This document shows, in pieces, positions 34,655 to 42,206 of a stretch of DNA of 64,000 nt; the stretch's first letter is position 1, and each line of letters begins with the position of its first letter. Origin of the DNA: Streptomyces sp. Tue6028 (GTDB taxonomy: Bacteria; Actinomycetota; Actinomycetes; Streptomycetales; Streptomycetaceae); NCBI RefSeq assembly GCF_002300165.1, contig NZ_MLCE01000014.1, forward strand, positions 62,001-126,000. Reading direction: 5' to 3'. Below the pieces are notes generated by a model that had not been told where the DNA came from, ran no database searches, and saw nothing but the letters and a program-made list of their open reading frames with translations. The position numbers were made by a program, and so were the translations under genes.

Positions 34655-35614
34655 CTACCGTCGCAAGGCGGAACCCGTCACGTCCATCGAATCTTTTCGA
34701 GCATTCCCTTCAGCAGAACTGAAAGATCCGGACCCGGAGACGGTCCTGACCGCCACCGCGCGGGGCCGGAGCTGACCGAGGACGGTCGCCCCGAACGCGA
34801 TCCCCATGCCCGCCAGTTGCACCGGAGTCAGCTCCTGTCCCAGCGCCGCCCAGCCGATCACCGCCGCGGTCAGCGGCGAGAGCGGTCCGAGGAAGGTGAC
34901 CTGGGTGGCGGAGAGCCGCCCGATGCCGCGGAACCAGAGCCAGTAGGCGAGGGCCGTGTTCGCCAGCGCCAGGTACAGGTAGCCGCCGACCGCGCGGCCG
35001 TCCAGCGCGGGCGGCGCACCCTCGACCACGAGTGCGAGCGGCGCGATCAGCAGTCCGCCGGCCGTCAACTGCCAGGCGGTGAGCGCCAGCGGCCCGACCC
35101 CGTCGGGGCGTCCCCAGCGCTTGGTGAGGACGGTGCCCGTGGACATCGACGCGGTCGAGGCGAGCGCGGCGAGCACACCCACCGCGTCGAGGGCCCCGGC
35201 GGCCTTCAGCACGACCAGGCTGACCCCGAGGGCCGCGGCGACACCGGTGAGGAGCGTGCGGAGGGTCGGCCGGTCACCGAGCAGCAGCACCGAGAGCCCG
35301 GCGACGAACAGCGGGCCGACGGAGCCGACCACCGCGGCCATGCCGCCGGGCAGCCGGTACGCGGACAGGAACAGCAGCGGGAAGAAGGCGCCGATGTTCA
35401 GGGCGCCCAGCACCGCCGCCTTGCCCCACCAGATGCCGCGCGGCAGCACCCGCGCGAGGGCGAGGAGGAGCAGTCCGGCGGGCAGGGCGCGCATCATCGC
35501 CGTGAACAGGGGGCGGTCGGCCGGCAGCAGCTCGGTCGTGACGGCGTACGTGCTGCCCCAGGACACGGGGGCGAGCGCGGTGAGCGCTATGAGGGCGGGG
35601 CGGTTCATGGCCAT
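34655..35614 (-). CDS. EamA-family (DMT) transporter
   Basis: A 319-residue protein with ten predicted helices in two EamA repeats, opening ALIALTALAPVSWGSTYAVTT with the family motif and the second repeat near VGVLAALASTASMSTGTVL. The C-terminal tail is hydrophilic. It lies 41 bp upstream of the second EamA gene, and is divergent from the MarR regulator at 35811, which probably represses it. The start is ATG 35614; ATG 35608 is equally possible. Substrate unknown; exporters of this type move amino acids, nucleobases or drugs. Confidence 0.88.
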   Translation of the reverse strand: MAMNRPALIALTALAPVSWGSTYAVTTELLPADRPLFTAMMRALPAGLLLLALARVLPRGIWWGKAAVLGALNIGAFFPLLFLSAYRLPGGMAAVVGSVGPLFVAGLSVLLLGDRPTLRTLLTGVAAALGVSLVVLKAAGALDAVGVLAALASTASMSTGTVLTKRWGRPDGVGPLALTAWQLTAGGLLIAPLALVVEGAPPALDGRAVGGYLYLALANTALAYWLWFRGIGRLSATQVTFLGPLSPLTAAVIGWAALGQELTPVQLAGMGIAFGATVLGQLRPRAVAVRTVSGSGSFSSAEGNARKDSMDVTGSALRR

Positions 35615-35685
35615 GGGACACCCGATTTCCAGTAGACCGGCGAGAACTGGGCCTGGAGAAGCACGTCGGCCGCGAGCGGCTCGAC

Positions 35686-35772
35686 ACTAATTAGCTTAGT
35701 CGCAAGCTACTTATCGTCAAGCCGCTTTCTGCTGATCTACTCGGCACCCATCCACTTTCCTGTGAGCTACTT
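35686..35772. promoter_or_regulatory. MarR/EamA divergent control region
   Basis: An AT-rich segment for this genome. Inverted repeats: ACTAA/TTAGT (35686-35690 and 35696-35700) and TAGCTT/AAGCTA (35692-35697 and 35704-35709). AGCTACTT occurs at 35705-35712 and again at 35765-35772. These are candidate MarR operators and overlap the likely promoters of both genes. Confidence 0.5.
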
Positions 35773-35810
35773 TCTTGCGACCGATCCGGCCTCGGCGGAT
35801 ACTCACCCGC

Positions 35811-36395
35811 ATGAACACCCCCAAGGACCCCGTCGAGAACCCCGTCGACGACTCTGCCGAGGCCTCCACGAAGAGCCCGGTCGAGGACCCGACCGAGGTC
35901 CCGGCCGACAAGGACGCCGTCGACGCGATCATCGAGCAGTGGGCCGCCGTGCGGCCGGACCTCGACACCACCGCGATGGAGGTCTTCGGGCGGATCTTCC
36001 GCCTCTCGCGGGCGATGGGCGACCAGATGGAGAAGGCCTACACGCGTTTCGGGATCTCCCGGGGCGAGTTCGACGTGCTCGCCACGCTCCGCCGCTCCGA
36101 CGCTCCGTACACCCTCTCCCCGCGGCAGCTCTCGGCGACGCTCATGCTCACCACCGGCGGGATGACCGGACGCCTGGACAAGCTGGAGCGCGCCGGACTG
36201 CTGCGCCGGTCACCCGATCCGCACGACCGGCGCGGACTCCAGGTCACGCTCACCGACGACGGACTGCGCCTGATCGACGAGGCCGTCGGGGCGGGGCTCG
36301 CCGTCCAGACCGACGCGCTCGCCGGCCTCGATGGGGCCCGGGTCGCCCAACTCGCCGAGCTGCTGCGCCGACTGCTGACCAGCACCGCCGCCTAG
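35811..36395 (+). CDS. MarR-family transcription regulator
   Basis: A 194-residue regulator. An acidic Pro/Glu/Asp-rich N-terminal extension of about 35 residues precedes the MarR core: FGISRGEFDVLATLRR, the wing helix SPRQLSATLMLTTGGMTGRLDKLE, and the DPHDRRGLQVTLTDDG wing. It is divergent from an EamA exporter, the classic layout for a drug-sensing repressor and its pump. Its last 186 bp are overlapped on the opposite strand by the FAD monooxygenase reading frame. Confidence 0.9.
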   Translation: MNTPKDPVENPVDDSAEASTKSPVEDPTEVPADKDAVDAIIEQWAAVRPDLDTTAMEVFGRIFRLSRAMGDQMEKAYTRFGISRGEFDVLATLRRSDAPYTLSPRQLSATLMLTTGGMTGRLDKLERAGLLRRSPDPHDRRGLQVTLTDDGLRLIDEAVGAGLAVQTDALAGLDGARVAQLAELLRRLLTSTAA

Positions 36396-37958
36396 GCGGC
36401 GGTCGTCCGGCGCGCCCAGCGCGGTGGTGAGCGCCGCCTCGACCGCCGCCGCGTCCGGGGACTCCGCGGCCCAGGCCACGTATCCGTCGGGCCGCACCAG
36501 CACCGTCGTACTCCTGCCGTCCGCCCATCGCTCCACGGCGAGGCGGTCCGCGCGGCCTTGCGCGGCGTGGGGCCGCGGGGCGATCAGGACGAACCGGCCG
36601 CCGCGAAGCGCCTCGTAGAGCCGGCCGCTCCTCAGCGCGACGTCCGCGATGCGCCGGCCGACCAGCGGGTGGGAGCCGTGCGGCGCGCCGTACGCGTAAC
36701 CGATGCCCGTGATCCGGCCGAGCACCCTGCGCCGGGCCGGTCCGACATGGCTCAGGAACGCGCCGAGCCCGGTGCGCAGCGCCAGCGTCCAGGGGTACTT
36801 GGCCATCGCGAGCCGGACGATGCCGCCGCTGCTGCGCAGCACGGCCCGGCCGACCGGGTGGCGCTCCGCCTGGTAGGTGTCCAACAGAGCCGCGTCCACG
36901 TGCCCGCCGAGGACGGCGGCGAGCTTCCAGCCGAGGTTCGCCGCGTCCTGGAGCCCGGTGTTCATGCCCTGGCCGCCGGCCGGGGTGTGCACGTGCGCGG
37001 CGTCTCCGGCGAGGAAGACACGGCCCACCCGGTAGGCGGGCGCCTGGCGTTCGTCGCTGTGGAAGCGTGACATCCAGCGGGCGTCCCGCATGCCGTAGTC
37101 GCGACCGAGGGCGAGCCGGGTGATCTCCTTGACCTCGTCGAGATCGAGCGGCTCGTCGTCGCGGACGTTCCGACCGCGGTGCCAGCCGATCACCCGGTAG
37201 TAGCCGTCGCCGAAGGGAGCCAGGAAGGCGAAGGCGTCCCCGACCGCGGCGGCGGTCAGTACCGACTCCGGTTCCTCGTCGAGCCGGACGTCCGCGAGCA
37301 CCACGGACCGGATCACCGACCTGCCGGGGAACGGCAGCCCGACCGCCGTCCGCACCACGCTGCGCATCCCGTCGGTCCCGACGACGTACGCCGCCGTCAG
37401 CTCCGCCGCCGCGCCGTCCGGGCGGCGGACCGTCAGCGTCACGCCGTCCGCGTCCTGGCCCAGACCGGTCACCTCGGTCTCGTACAGGAACCGCACCCCG
37501 GCGTCCTCCGCCCTGCGCACCAGCACCTTCTCCACCTCGTACTGCGGGATCACGAGCAGGTGGTTGAAGCGGGAGGGGAGGGTGTCGAGCGAGAGGGAGA
37601 ACGCGCCGAAGAGCTGGAGACGGTCGAGCCGTCGGCCCTCGCGCTCCAGGTCGTCGGCGAGGCCGCGGGCGTCGAGCTGCTCCAGCGTGCGGGCGTGCAC
37701 GACGAAGGCCCGGGAGAGGTTGCTGATCCCGTGCGGCCGCTTCTCGACGACGGTGACGGGAACGCCGGCGGTGGCGAGGTCACCGGCGAGCAGCAGCCCG
37801 GTGGGGCCGGAACCGACGACGACGACACCGCGGGCGCCGGTGGGGCGCGCCGCCGCGCGGCGAGGGGCGGTGGCGTCCGCGGCGGTGGTGCGGGGCTCGG
37901 CGGGCTGCTCGTCATGCGCGTCGCGCATGATCTGTGCGCTCTGCGTGTGGTCCTTCAT
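36210..37958 (-). CDS. FAD-dependent aromatic-type monooxygenase with antisense-derived C-terminal tail
   Basis: A 582-residue class A flavoprotein monooxygenase. The FAD motif GSGPTGLLLAGDLA lies near residue 52, the DG motif is GTDGMRSVVR, and the GD motif is VFLAGDAAHVHTPAGGQGMN. It resembles rifampicin- and phenol-type hydroxylases. A thioredoxin-like C-terminal domain ends around GAPDDRR. The last about 60 residues are read antisense through the MarR gene and have no domain-like character, suggesting loss of the original stop. The ATG has GGAGGTCACC directly upstream. Divergent from the TetR gene that probably controls it. Confidence 0.87.
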   Translation of the reverse strand: MKDHTQSAQIMRDAHDEQPAEPRTTAADATAPRRAAARPTGARGVVVVGSGPTGLLLAGDLATAGVPVTVVEKRPHGISNLSRAFVVHARTLEQLDARGLADDLEREGRRLDRLQLFGAFSLSLDTLPSRFNHLLVIPQYEVEKVLVRRAEDAGVRFLYETEVTGLGQDADGVTLTVRRPDGAAAELTAAYVVGTDGMRSVVRTAVGLPFPGRSVIRSVVLADVRLDEEPESVLTAAAVGDAFAFLAPFGDGYYRVIGWHRGRNVRDDEPLDLDEVKEITRLALGRDYGMRDARWMSRFHSDERQAPAYRVGRVFLAGDAAHVHTPAGGQGMNTGLQDAANLGWKLAAVLGGHVDAALLDTYQAERHPVGRAVLRSSGGIVRLAMAKYPWTLALRTGLGAFLSHVGPARRRVLGRITGIGYAYGAPHGSHPLVGRRIADVALRSGRLYEALRGGRFVLIAPRPHAAQGRADRLAVERWADGRSTTVLVRPDGYVAWAAESPDAAAVEAALTTALGAPDDRRLGGGAGQQSAQQLGELGDPGPIEAGERVGLDGEPRPDGLVDQAQSVVGERDLESAPVVRIG

Positions 37959-37971
37959 GGTGACCTCCGAT

Positions 37972-38137
37972 GCCAACACCTGTGGGCCAACGGTGGTGGG
38001 CCAACCGTGGTTGACCCGCAGCGCCTGTCGGCCGATCCACACTGCCTCGCTTGCCAACGCTTGTTGGCCAACGCTTGTTTGCCAACATAGGACGACCCCA
38101 CTGGACTGTCAACACGTGTTGGCCTACGGTCGTTGGC
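37972..38137. promoter_or_regulatory. Array of GCCAAC/GTTGGC operator sites at 14-bp spacing
   Basis: GCCAAC starts at 37972, 37986 and 38000, and again at 38053, 38067 and 38081, each triplet at exact 14-bp steps. In the opposite orientation GTTGGC lies at 38118 and 38132, again 14 bp apart. CAACACGTGTTG at 38110-38121 is a perfect 12-bp palindrome. The first triplet lies 13 bp from the monooxygenase start and the last site touches the tetR start codon. A repressor that binds cooperatively is inferred. Confidence 0.65.
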
Positions 38138-38743
38138 ATGGCACTCAAGGAACACCCCGCACCGACGTCGGCGGCGACGGACGCGCCCGCGCCCCGACGC
38201 TCCGACGCGACCCGCACCGCGATCCTCGACGCGGCACGCGCCCGCTTCGCCGCCGACGGCTACGAGCGCGCCACCATCCGCGCCATCGCCAGGGACGCCC
38301 GGATCGACCCCTCGATGGTCATGCGCTACTACGGCTCGAAGGACGGGCTGTTCGCCGCCGTCCTCGACGTCGACCTGCGGCTGCCGGATCCGGCGGGCCT
38401 CGATCCGCGGGACGTGGGCCGCGTCCTGGTGAGCCACTTCCTCGACCTGTGGGAGGAGAACGGAGTCCTCACCGCGATACTCCGGGTGGGTGTCACCAAT
38501 CAGGCGGGCGCCGAGCGCCTCCAGGGCATCTTCAAGGACCAGCTCACGCCGGTCGCACGGCGTGCCTGCCCCGATCCCGAGCAGGCGCCGGTACGGGCCG
38601 CGCTGTGCGCCTCGCAGTTGCTCGGGCTCGCGCTCACCCGCTACGTCCTGCGGATCGGCCCGGCCGTCGCGCTGAGCCGTCCGGAGATCGTGGCCTGGCT
38701 GGGCCCGACGGTCCAGCGGTATCTGACGGCGCCGCATCCGTAG
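38138..38743 (+). CDS. TetR-family transcription regulator
   Basis: A 201-residue repressor. The helix-turn-helix is RTAILDAARARFAADGYERA followed by TIRAIARDARIDPSMVMRYYGSKDGLF. The C-terminal ligand domain includes LVSHFLDLWEENGVLTAILR. It is divergent from the FAD monooxygenase across an array of repeated sites, which suggests it controls both itself and the monooxygenase in response to that enzyme's substrate. Confidence 0.92.
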   Translation: MALKEHPAPTSAATDAPAPRRSDATRTAILDAARARFAADGYERATIRAIARDARIDPSMVMRYYGSKDGLFAAVLDVDLRLPDPAGLDPRDVGRVLVSHFLDLWEENGVLTAILRVGVTNQAGAERLQGIFKDQLTPVARRACPDPEQAPVRAALCASQLLGLALTRYVLRIGPAVALSRPEIVAWLGPTVQRYLTAPHP

Positions 38744-38933
38744 GCCGCGACCCCGACCCGATCACCCTCGCCACGGGCGGACCCGGCGTCACGGGCACGG
38801 GCGAACCCGGACCCGGCGCTACAGGGGCGGGCGGCCCCGGTGCCACCGGGACGGACGCGGGCGGGCGCGGCGCCACGGCCCCGGCGCGGGAGGCGCCACG
38901 ACCGCGAGAGGCGCCACGGGCGCGGGACAAAAA
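38744..38933. other. Gly/Pro-codon-like low-complexity intergenic DNA
   Basis: The gap after tetR is built of irregular GC-rich repeats such as CCCGGACCCGGCGCTAC and GCGCCACG. In one frame it reads as a Gly/Pro/Thr-rich string (GATGAGGPGATG) without a start or a ribosome site. I see no gene here. Confidence 0.5.
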
Positions 38934-38976
38934 CGTCGAGGGAGCCCGCGCGACACGTGCGCGGACTCCCTCGACG
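38934..38976 (-). terminator. Rho-independent terminator of the small membrane-protein gene
   Basis: Arms of 19 bp with a few G-T wobbles (38934-38952 and 38958-38976), loop ACACG. Read on the minus strand it is followed by CG and five T residues, a canonical intrinsic terminator that is rare in this genome. It lies 27 bp after the stop of the 79-residue gene and also faces tetR. Confidence 0.85.
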
Positions 38977-39002
38977 GAAGTGAAGAAACCGGTGTACCCG
39001 GG

Positions 39003-39242
39003 TCAGCTCTGCTTCTGCGGCCTGTCGGACTTGTCGAGAACCATCACGAGGCCGGCGATGACCAGGAACAGCACGATCGGCGCAGCTACGTACAGACCCA
39101 GAGTGTCGATCACGCTCAGGCCGGTGCCGGGGTCGTCGCCGTCGTCGCGGGTCAGCGCGAGCGCGGGGGACGACATGAGCAGCATCATCAGCGTCGTACC
39201 GGCAGCCAGGGCGCCGGCGCGCAGGGCGTTCTTCTTGTCCAC
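39003..39242 (-). CDS. Small secreted/membrane protein (79 aa)
   Basis: A 79-residue protein: an N-terminal signal-like helix (LAAGTTLMMLLMSSPALA, about residues 14-31), a short acidic stretch (TRDDGDDPGTG), and a second transmembrane helix (YVAAPIVLFLVIAGLVMVL) with a basic C-terminal tail. After signal cleavage it would be a single-pass membrane peptide. The GTG start has no obvious ribosome site; TACGTT lies 6 bp before it, which would fit a leaderless mRNA. It ends in a strong terminator. Function unknown. Confidence 0.75.
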   Translation of the reverse strand: MDKKNALRAGALAAGTTLMMLLMSSPALALTRDDGDDPGTGLSVIDTLGLYVAAPIVLFLVIAGLVMVLDKSDRPQKQS

Positions 39243-39355
39243 GGTGCAAACGTAGCGAACACCTGAATGAGCCGCGCGCCCGGGGGTGCCGTACGGAGGC
39301 CCCGGGACCGGAGGGCACCCCTCCGCGGGGCCCGGGACGCGCGTCCTGCTCGCCC

Positions 39356-41614
39356 TCAGGCCGGTGTCCCGGCCGTCTTTCCGTCGGCCTCCGGAACCGG
39401 CCCCGCTCCTCGGCCACCCCCCGCACCAGCGCCGTCCCGCGCACCCGTGCCGTCCCCCGCACCAGCGCCGTCCCGCGGGCCCGAACCGTCCGCCGCACCC
39501 GTGCCGTCCCGCACGACCCGGTCCCCCGCCGCGCGCCCCCGCACCACGTCGATCAGGGCGTGCAGCCGGGGCGAGGCGGCGAGGTCCTCCAGGGTCACCG
39601 GCCGGCCCTCTGCGTCGGCGACGGGCAGGCGCCAGTTGGGGTACTGGTCCCAGGTGCCGGGCAGGTTCTGCGGACGGCGGTCGCCGACGGCGTCCGGGAG
39701 CCAGACGCCGACCAGCCGGGCCGGGGTGCGCAGCAGGAACCGGTGCACGGCCTGGATCTCGGCCTCCTCCGACACTGCCGCGCACCCGCCGCTCGCGCCG
39801 CGCAGCAGCCCGAGCCGGGCGAGCAGCGCCAGCCACTCCCCGGTGTCCGCGGCGGCCGCGGCCCGTTCCTGCTCCAGGGAGCCGGTCAACAGGCCGAGCC
39901 GGTCGCGGAGTTCGACGTGGTCGCCGGTGAGCCGGGAGGCGGTGGACGGCAGGTCGTGCGTGGTCGCGGTGGCCAGGCAGTCGGCGCGCCAGCGTTCGGG
40001 GGGAAGCGGGAGTCCGTCGCCGTCCCAGTCCCGTTCGAACCACAGCACCGAGGTGCCGAGCACCCCGCGCGACTGGAGCGTCTCGCGCACACCGGGCTCC
40101 ACGGTGCCGAGGTCCTCACCGATCACCAGCGCCCCGGCCCGGGAGGCCTCCAGGGTGAGGATCGCGAGCATGGCCTCGGCGTCGTAACGGATGTACGTGC
40201 CCTCGGTGGGCGGGTGTCCCTGCGGGATCCACCAGAGCCGGAACAGGCCCATGACGTGGTCGATGCGCAGGGCGCCGGCGTGCCGGAACAAGGCACGCAG
40301 GAGGCGGCGGTAGGGGGCGTAGCCGGACGCGGCGAGCCGGTCGGGGCGCCAGGGTGGCAGACCCCAGTCCTGGCCGCGGGAGTTGAAGGCGTCCGGGGGC
40401 GCGCCGACCGACATGCCCGCGGCGAAGTACTCCTGCTGGGCCCAGGCGTCGGCGCCGTCGGGGTGGACGCCGACGGCGAGGTCGTGCACGAGGCCGACCG
40501 CCATGCCCGCGTCGCGCGCGGCCCGCTGAGCGGCGGCCAGTTGGGCGTCGGTGAGCCAGGCGAGGCGGCTGTGGAAGTCGACGCGGTCCATCAACTCGCC
40601 CCGGGCGCGGGCGGTTTCGGACGAGCGGGGGTCGCGCAGGCCGGGTGGCCAGCGCCGCCAGTCGGAGCCGTACAGCTCGGCGAGCGCGCACCAGGTGGCG
40701 TGGTCCTCCAGGGCCTCGCCCTCCTCGGCGAGGAAGTCGGCGTACGCGGCCTGCCGGCCGGGACCGAGCGGCACCGCGCGCACGGCTTCGAGCGCCTCGC
40801 GCTTGAGCTCCCAGACGGCGTCGCGGTCGATCAGGGCGCCTTTGGTCAGTACGGAGTCGCGGAGCCGTTCGGCGCGTTCCAGCAGCGATCGGTCGCAGCC
40901 GTCGGCGTACGCGTACTCGGGGACGTCCTCGACGCGCAGGTGCACGGGGTCGGGGAAGCGGCGGGAGGAGGGCCGGTAGGGGGACGGGTCGGTGGGTGTG
41001 CCGGGCACGGCCGCGTGCAGGGGGTTGACCTGGACGAATCCGGCGCCGAGTGCCCGTCCCGCCCAGGCGGTCAGCTCCCCGAGGTCGCCGAGGTCGCCCA
41101 TGCCCCAGGAGCGGCGCGACAGCAGGGAGTAGAGCTGGACGAGCAGCCCGTACGCGCGTCCGGGCGGCGCGGGCAGCCGGGCGGGCGCGACGACGAGGTG
41201 GACGTCGGCGGTGCGGCCGTCGGGCGCGGCGGCGTGCAGGGCGTGCACGCCGGGCGGGAGTTGTTCGGGCCGGGCGCGGGTCTCGCCCTGCTCGGTCACG
41301 ATGCGGAGCCGGGTTCCGTCCGGCAGGGCGGCCAGCGCGGCGGGGGCGCTCTCGCCCCAGGACACCACCGTCGGCGGCAGCAGCCGTCCCCTCAGCGCGT
41401 CCTCCCGCGCCGCGAGGGCGGCGCGCACGGCGTCCGGGGTACCCGCGTCGACGCCGAGCGCCGCCAGGGCCGCGACGAGCGCGGTGTCGGACGCGGCGAC
41501 CGTACGGCCCGGGGACGGCTCGTAGGACGTGGCGACGCCGTGCAGGTCGGCGAGCCGCGACAGGGGTGTCGGTGACGGCGCCTGCGGTAAATCGGCGGGC
41601 CGGCGAGGTGGCAT
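39356..41614 (-). CDS. malQ: 4-alpha-glucanotransferase (amylomaltase), GH77
   Basis: A 752-residue enzyme that transfers glucan chains in maltodextrin and glycogen metabolism. GH77 motifs are clear: YGLLVQLYSLLSRRSWGMGD, ALRIDHVMGLFRLWW, GEDLGTVEPG and TTHDLPSTASR, which carry the catalytic Asp, Glu and Asp. An actinobacterial N-terminal domain of about 150 residues precedes the barrel. The last about 50 residues are an Asp/Gly/Ala repeat (DGTGAADGSGPRDGAGAGD) encoded by an 18-bp type repeat. GGAGG lies before the ATG. It starts directly after the stop of the upstream gene, so both are co-transcribed. Confidence 0.95.
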   Translation of the reverse strand: MPPRRPADLPQAPSPTPLSRLADLHGVATSYEPSPGRTVAASDTALVAALAALGVDAGTPDAVRAALAAREDALRGRLLPPTVVSWGESAPAALAALPDGTRLRIVTEQGETRARPEQLPPGVHALHAAAPDGRTADVHLVVAPARLPAPPGRAYGLLVQLYSLLSRRSWGMGDLGDLGELTAWAGRALGAGFVQVNPLHAAVPGTPTDPSPYRPSSRRFPDPVHLRVEDVPEYAYADGCDRSLLERAERLRDSVLTKGALIDRDAVWELKREALEAVRAVPLGPGRQAAYADFLAEEGEALEDHATWCALAELYGSDWRRWPPGLRDPRSSETARARGELMDRVDFHSRLAWLTDAQLAAAQRAARDAGMAVGLVHDLAVGVHPDGADAWAQQEYFAAGMSVGAPPDAFNSRGQDWGLPPWRPDRLAASGYAPYRRLLRALFRHAGALRIDHVMGLFRLWWIPQGHPPTEGTYIRYDAEAMLAILTLEASRAGALVIGEDLGTVEPGVRETLQSRGVLGTSVLWFERDWDGDGLPLPPERWRADCLATATTHDLPSTASRLTGDHVELRDRLGLLTGSLEQERAAAAADTGEWLALLARLGLLRGASGGCAAVSEEAEIQAVHRFLLRTPARLVGVWLPDAVGDRRPQNLPGTWDQYPNWRLPVADAEGRPVTLEDLAASPRLHALIDVVRGRAAGDRVVRDGTGAADGSGPRDGAGAGDGTGARDGAGAGGGRGAGPVPEADGKTAGTPA

Positions 41615-42043
41615 CTAGACCTCCGACACGGCGCCGGGGTAGGGGGGCGCCCCCTGGTCGGGCAGGGCCGAGAGCTGGGGGGAGGGTTCGCTCGTCAGGG
41701 GCACGGCGTCGGTGAGCGGCGGCTCGCTGGTGAGCGGTTCGGCGTCGGGCAGCGGGGGTTCGCTGGTCAGCGGCGCCTCCGCGCAGGCGCCTTCGGCGCT
41801 GAGCAGGCACAGGTAGGCGCCTTCGGGCTCGGCGGACAGCTCCGCCTCGCGTTTGGAGAGGGCCGAGAGCAGAAGGTGTGCCGATGCGGCCACGGTGGCC
41901 TCCTTGTCGAGTACGTCGAGTACGGCGGCCCAGGGCGGTTCCCGCGGAGTCGTGCCGCGCGCTCCGGCCCTGGCGGTCAACGCAGCCCTACCCAGCGGAC
42001 GCGATGGCAGACGTACAAGGGCGGACAACGTGCTCCTGGTCAC
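41615..42043 (-). CDS. Hypothetical protein with repetitive C-terminus, upstream of malQ
   Basis: A 142-residue protein. The first 90 residues (STLSALVRLPSRPLGRAALT, DVLDKEATVAASAHLLLSAL) look like a normal folded or helical part. The C-terminal third is a repeat of PLTSEPPLPDAE-type units, three copies. The GTG start at 42043 has GGAGACGGAAT upstream; in-frame starts further 5' lack a ribosome site. Its TAG stop abuts the malQ ATG, which implies translational coupling. I do not recognise the family. Confidence 0.65.
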   Translation of the reverse strand: MTRSTLSALVRLPSRPLGRAALTARAGARGTTPREPPWAAVLDVLDKEATVAASAHLLLSALSKREAELSAEPEGAYLCLLSAEGACAEAPLTSEPPLPDAEPLTSEPPLTDAVPLTSEPSPQLSALPDQGAPPYPGAVSEV

Positions 42044-42206
42044 ATTCCGTCTCCGTGGCGCGACTCCAGATCCGGGCAATCCTCGCACTTCAACCACACT
42101 CATTGACACCCTCACCACACGAATGGTGGGCTCGACGCCTCAGCGACAGGGCTGTCGGGGAACCGGGCACAGGCTGCCGGGGAGCCGGGCCACGAGGAGG
42201 GGGAGC

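Noticed and set aside
37959..38057. N-terminal extension of the FAD monooxygenase
   Set aside because: It would cover the repeated operator sites; GGAGGTCACC before the ATG at 37958 decides the start.
38744..38933. Collagen-like Gly-x-x gene after tetR
   Set aside because: No start codon with a ribosome site; the periodicity is irregular and looks like GC-rich repeat DNA.
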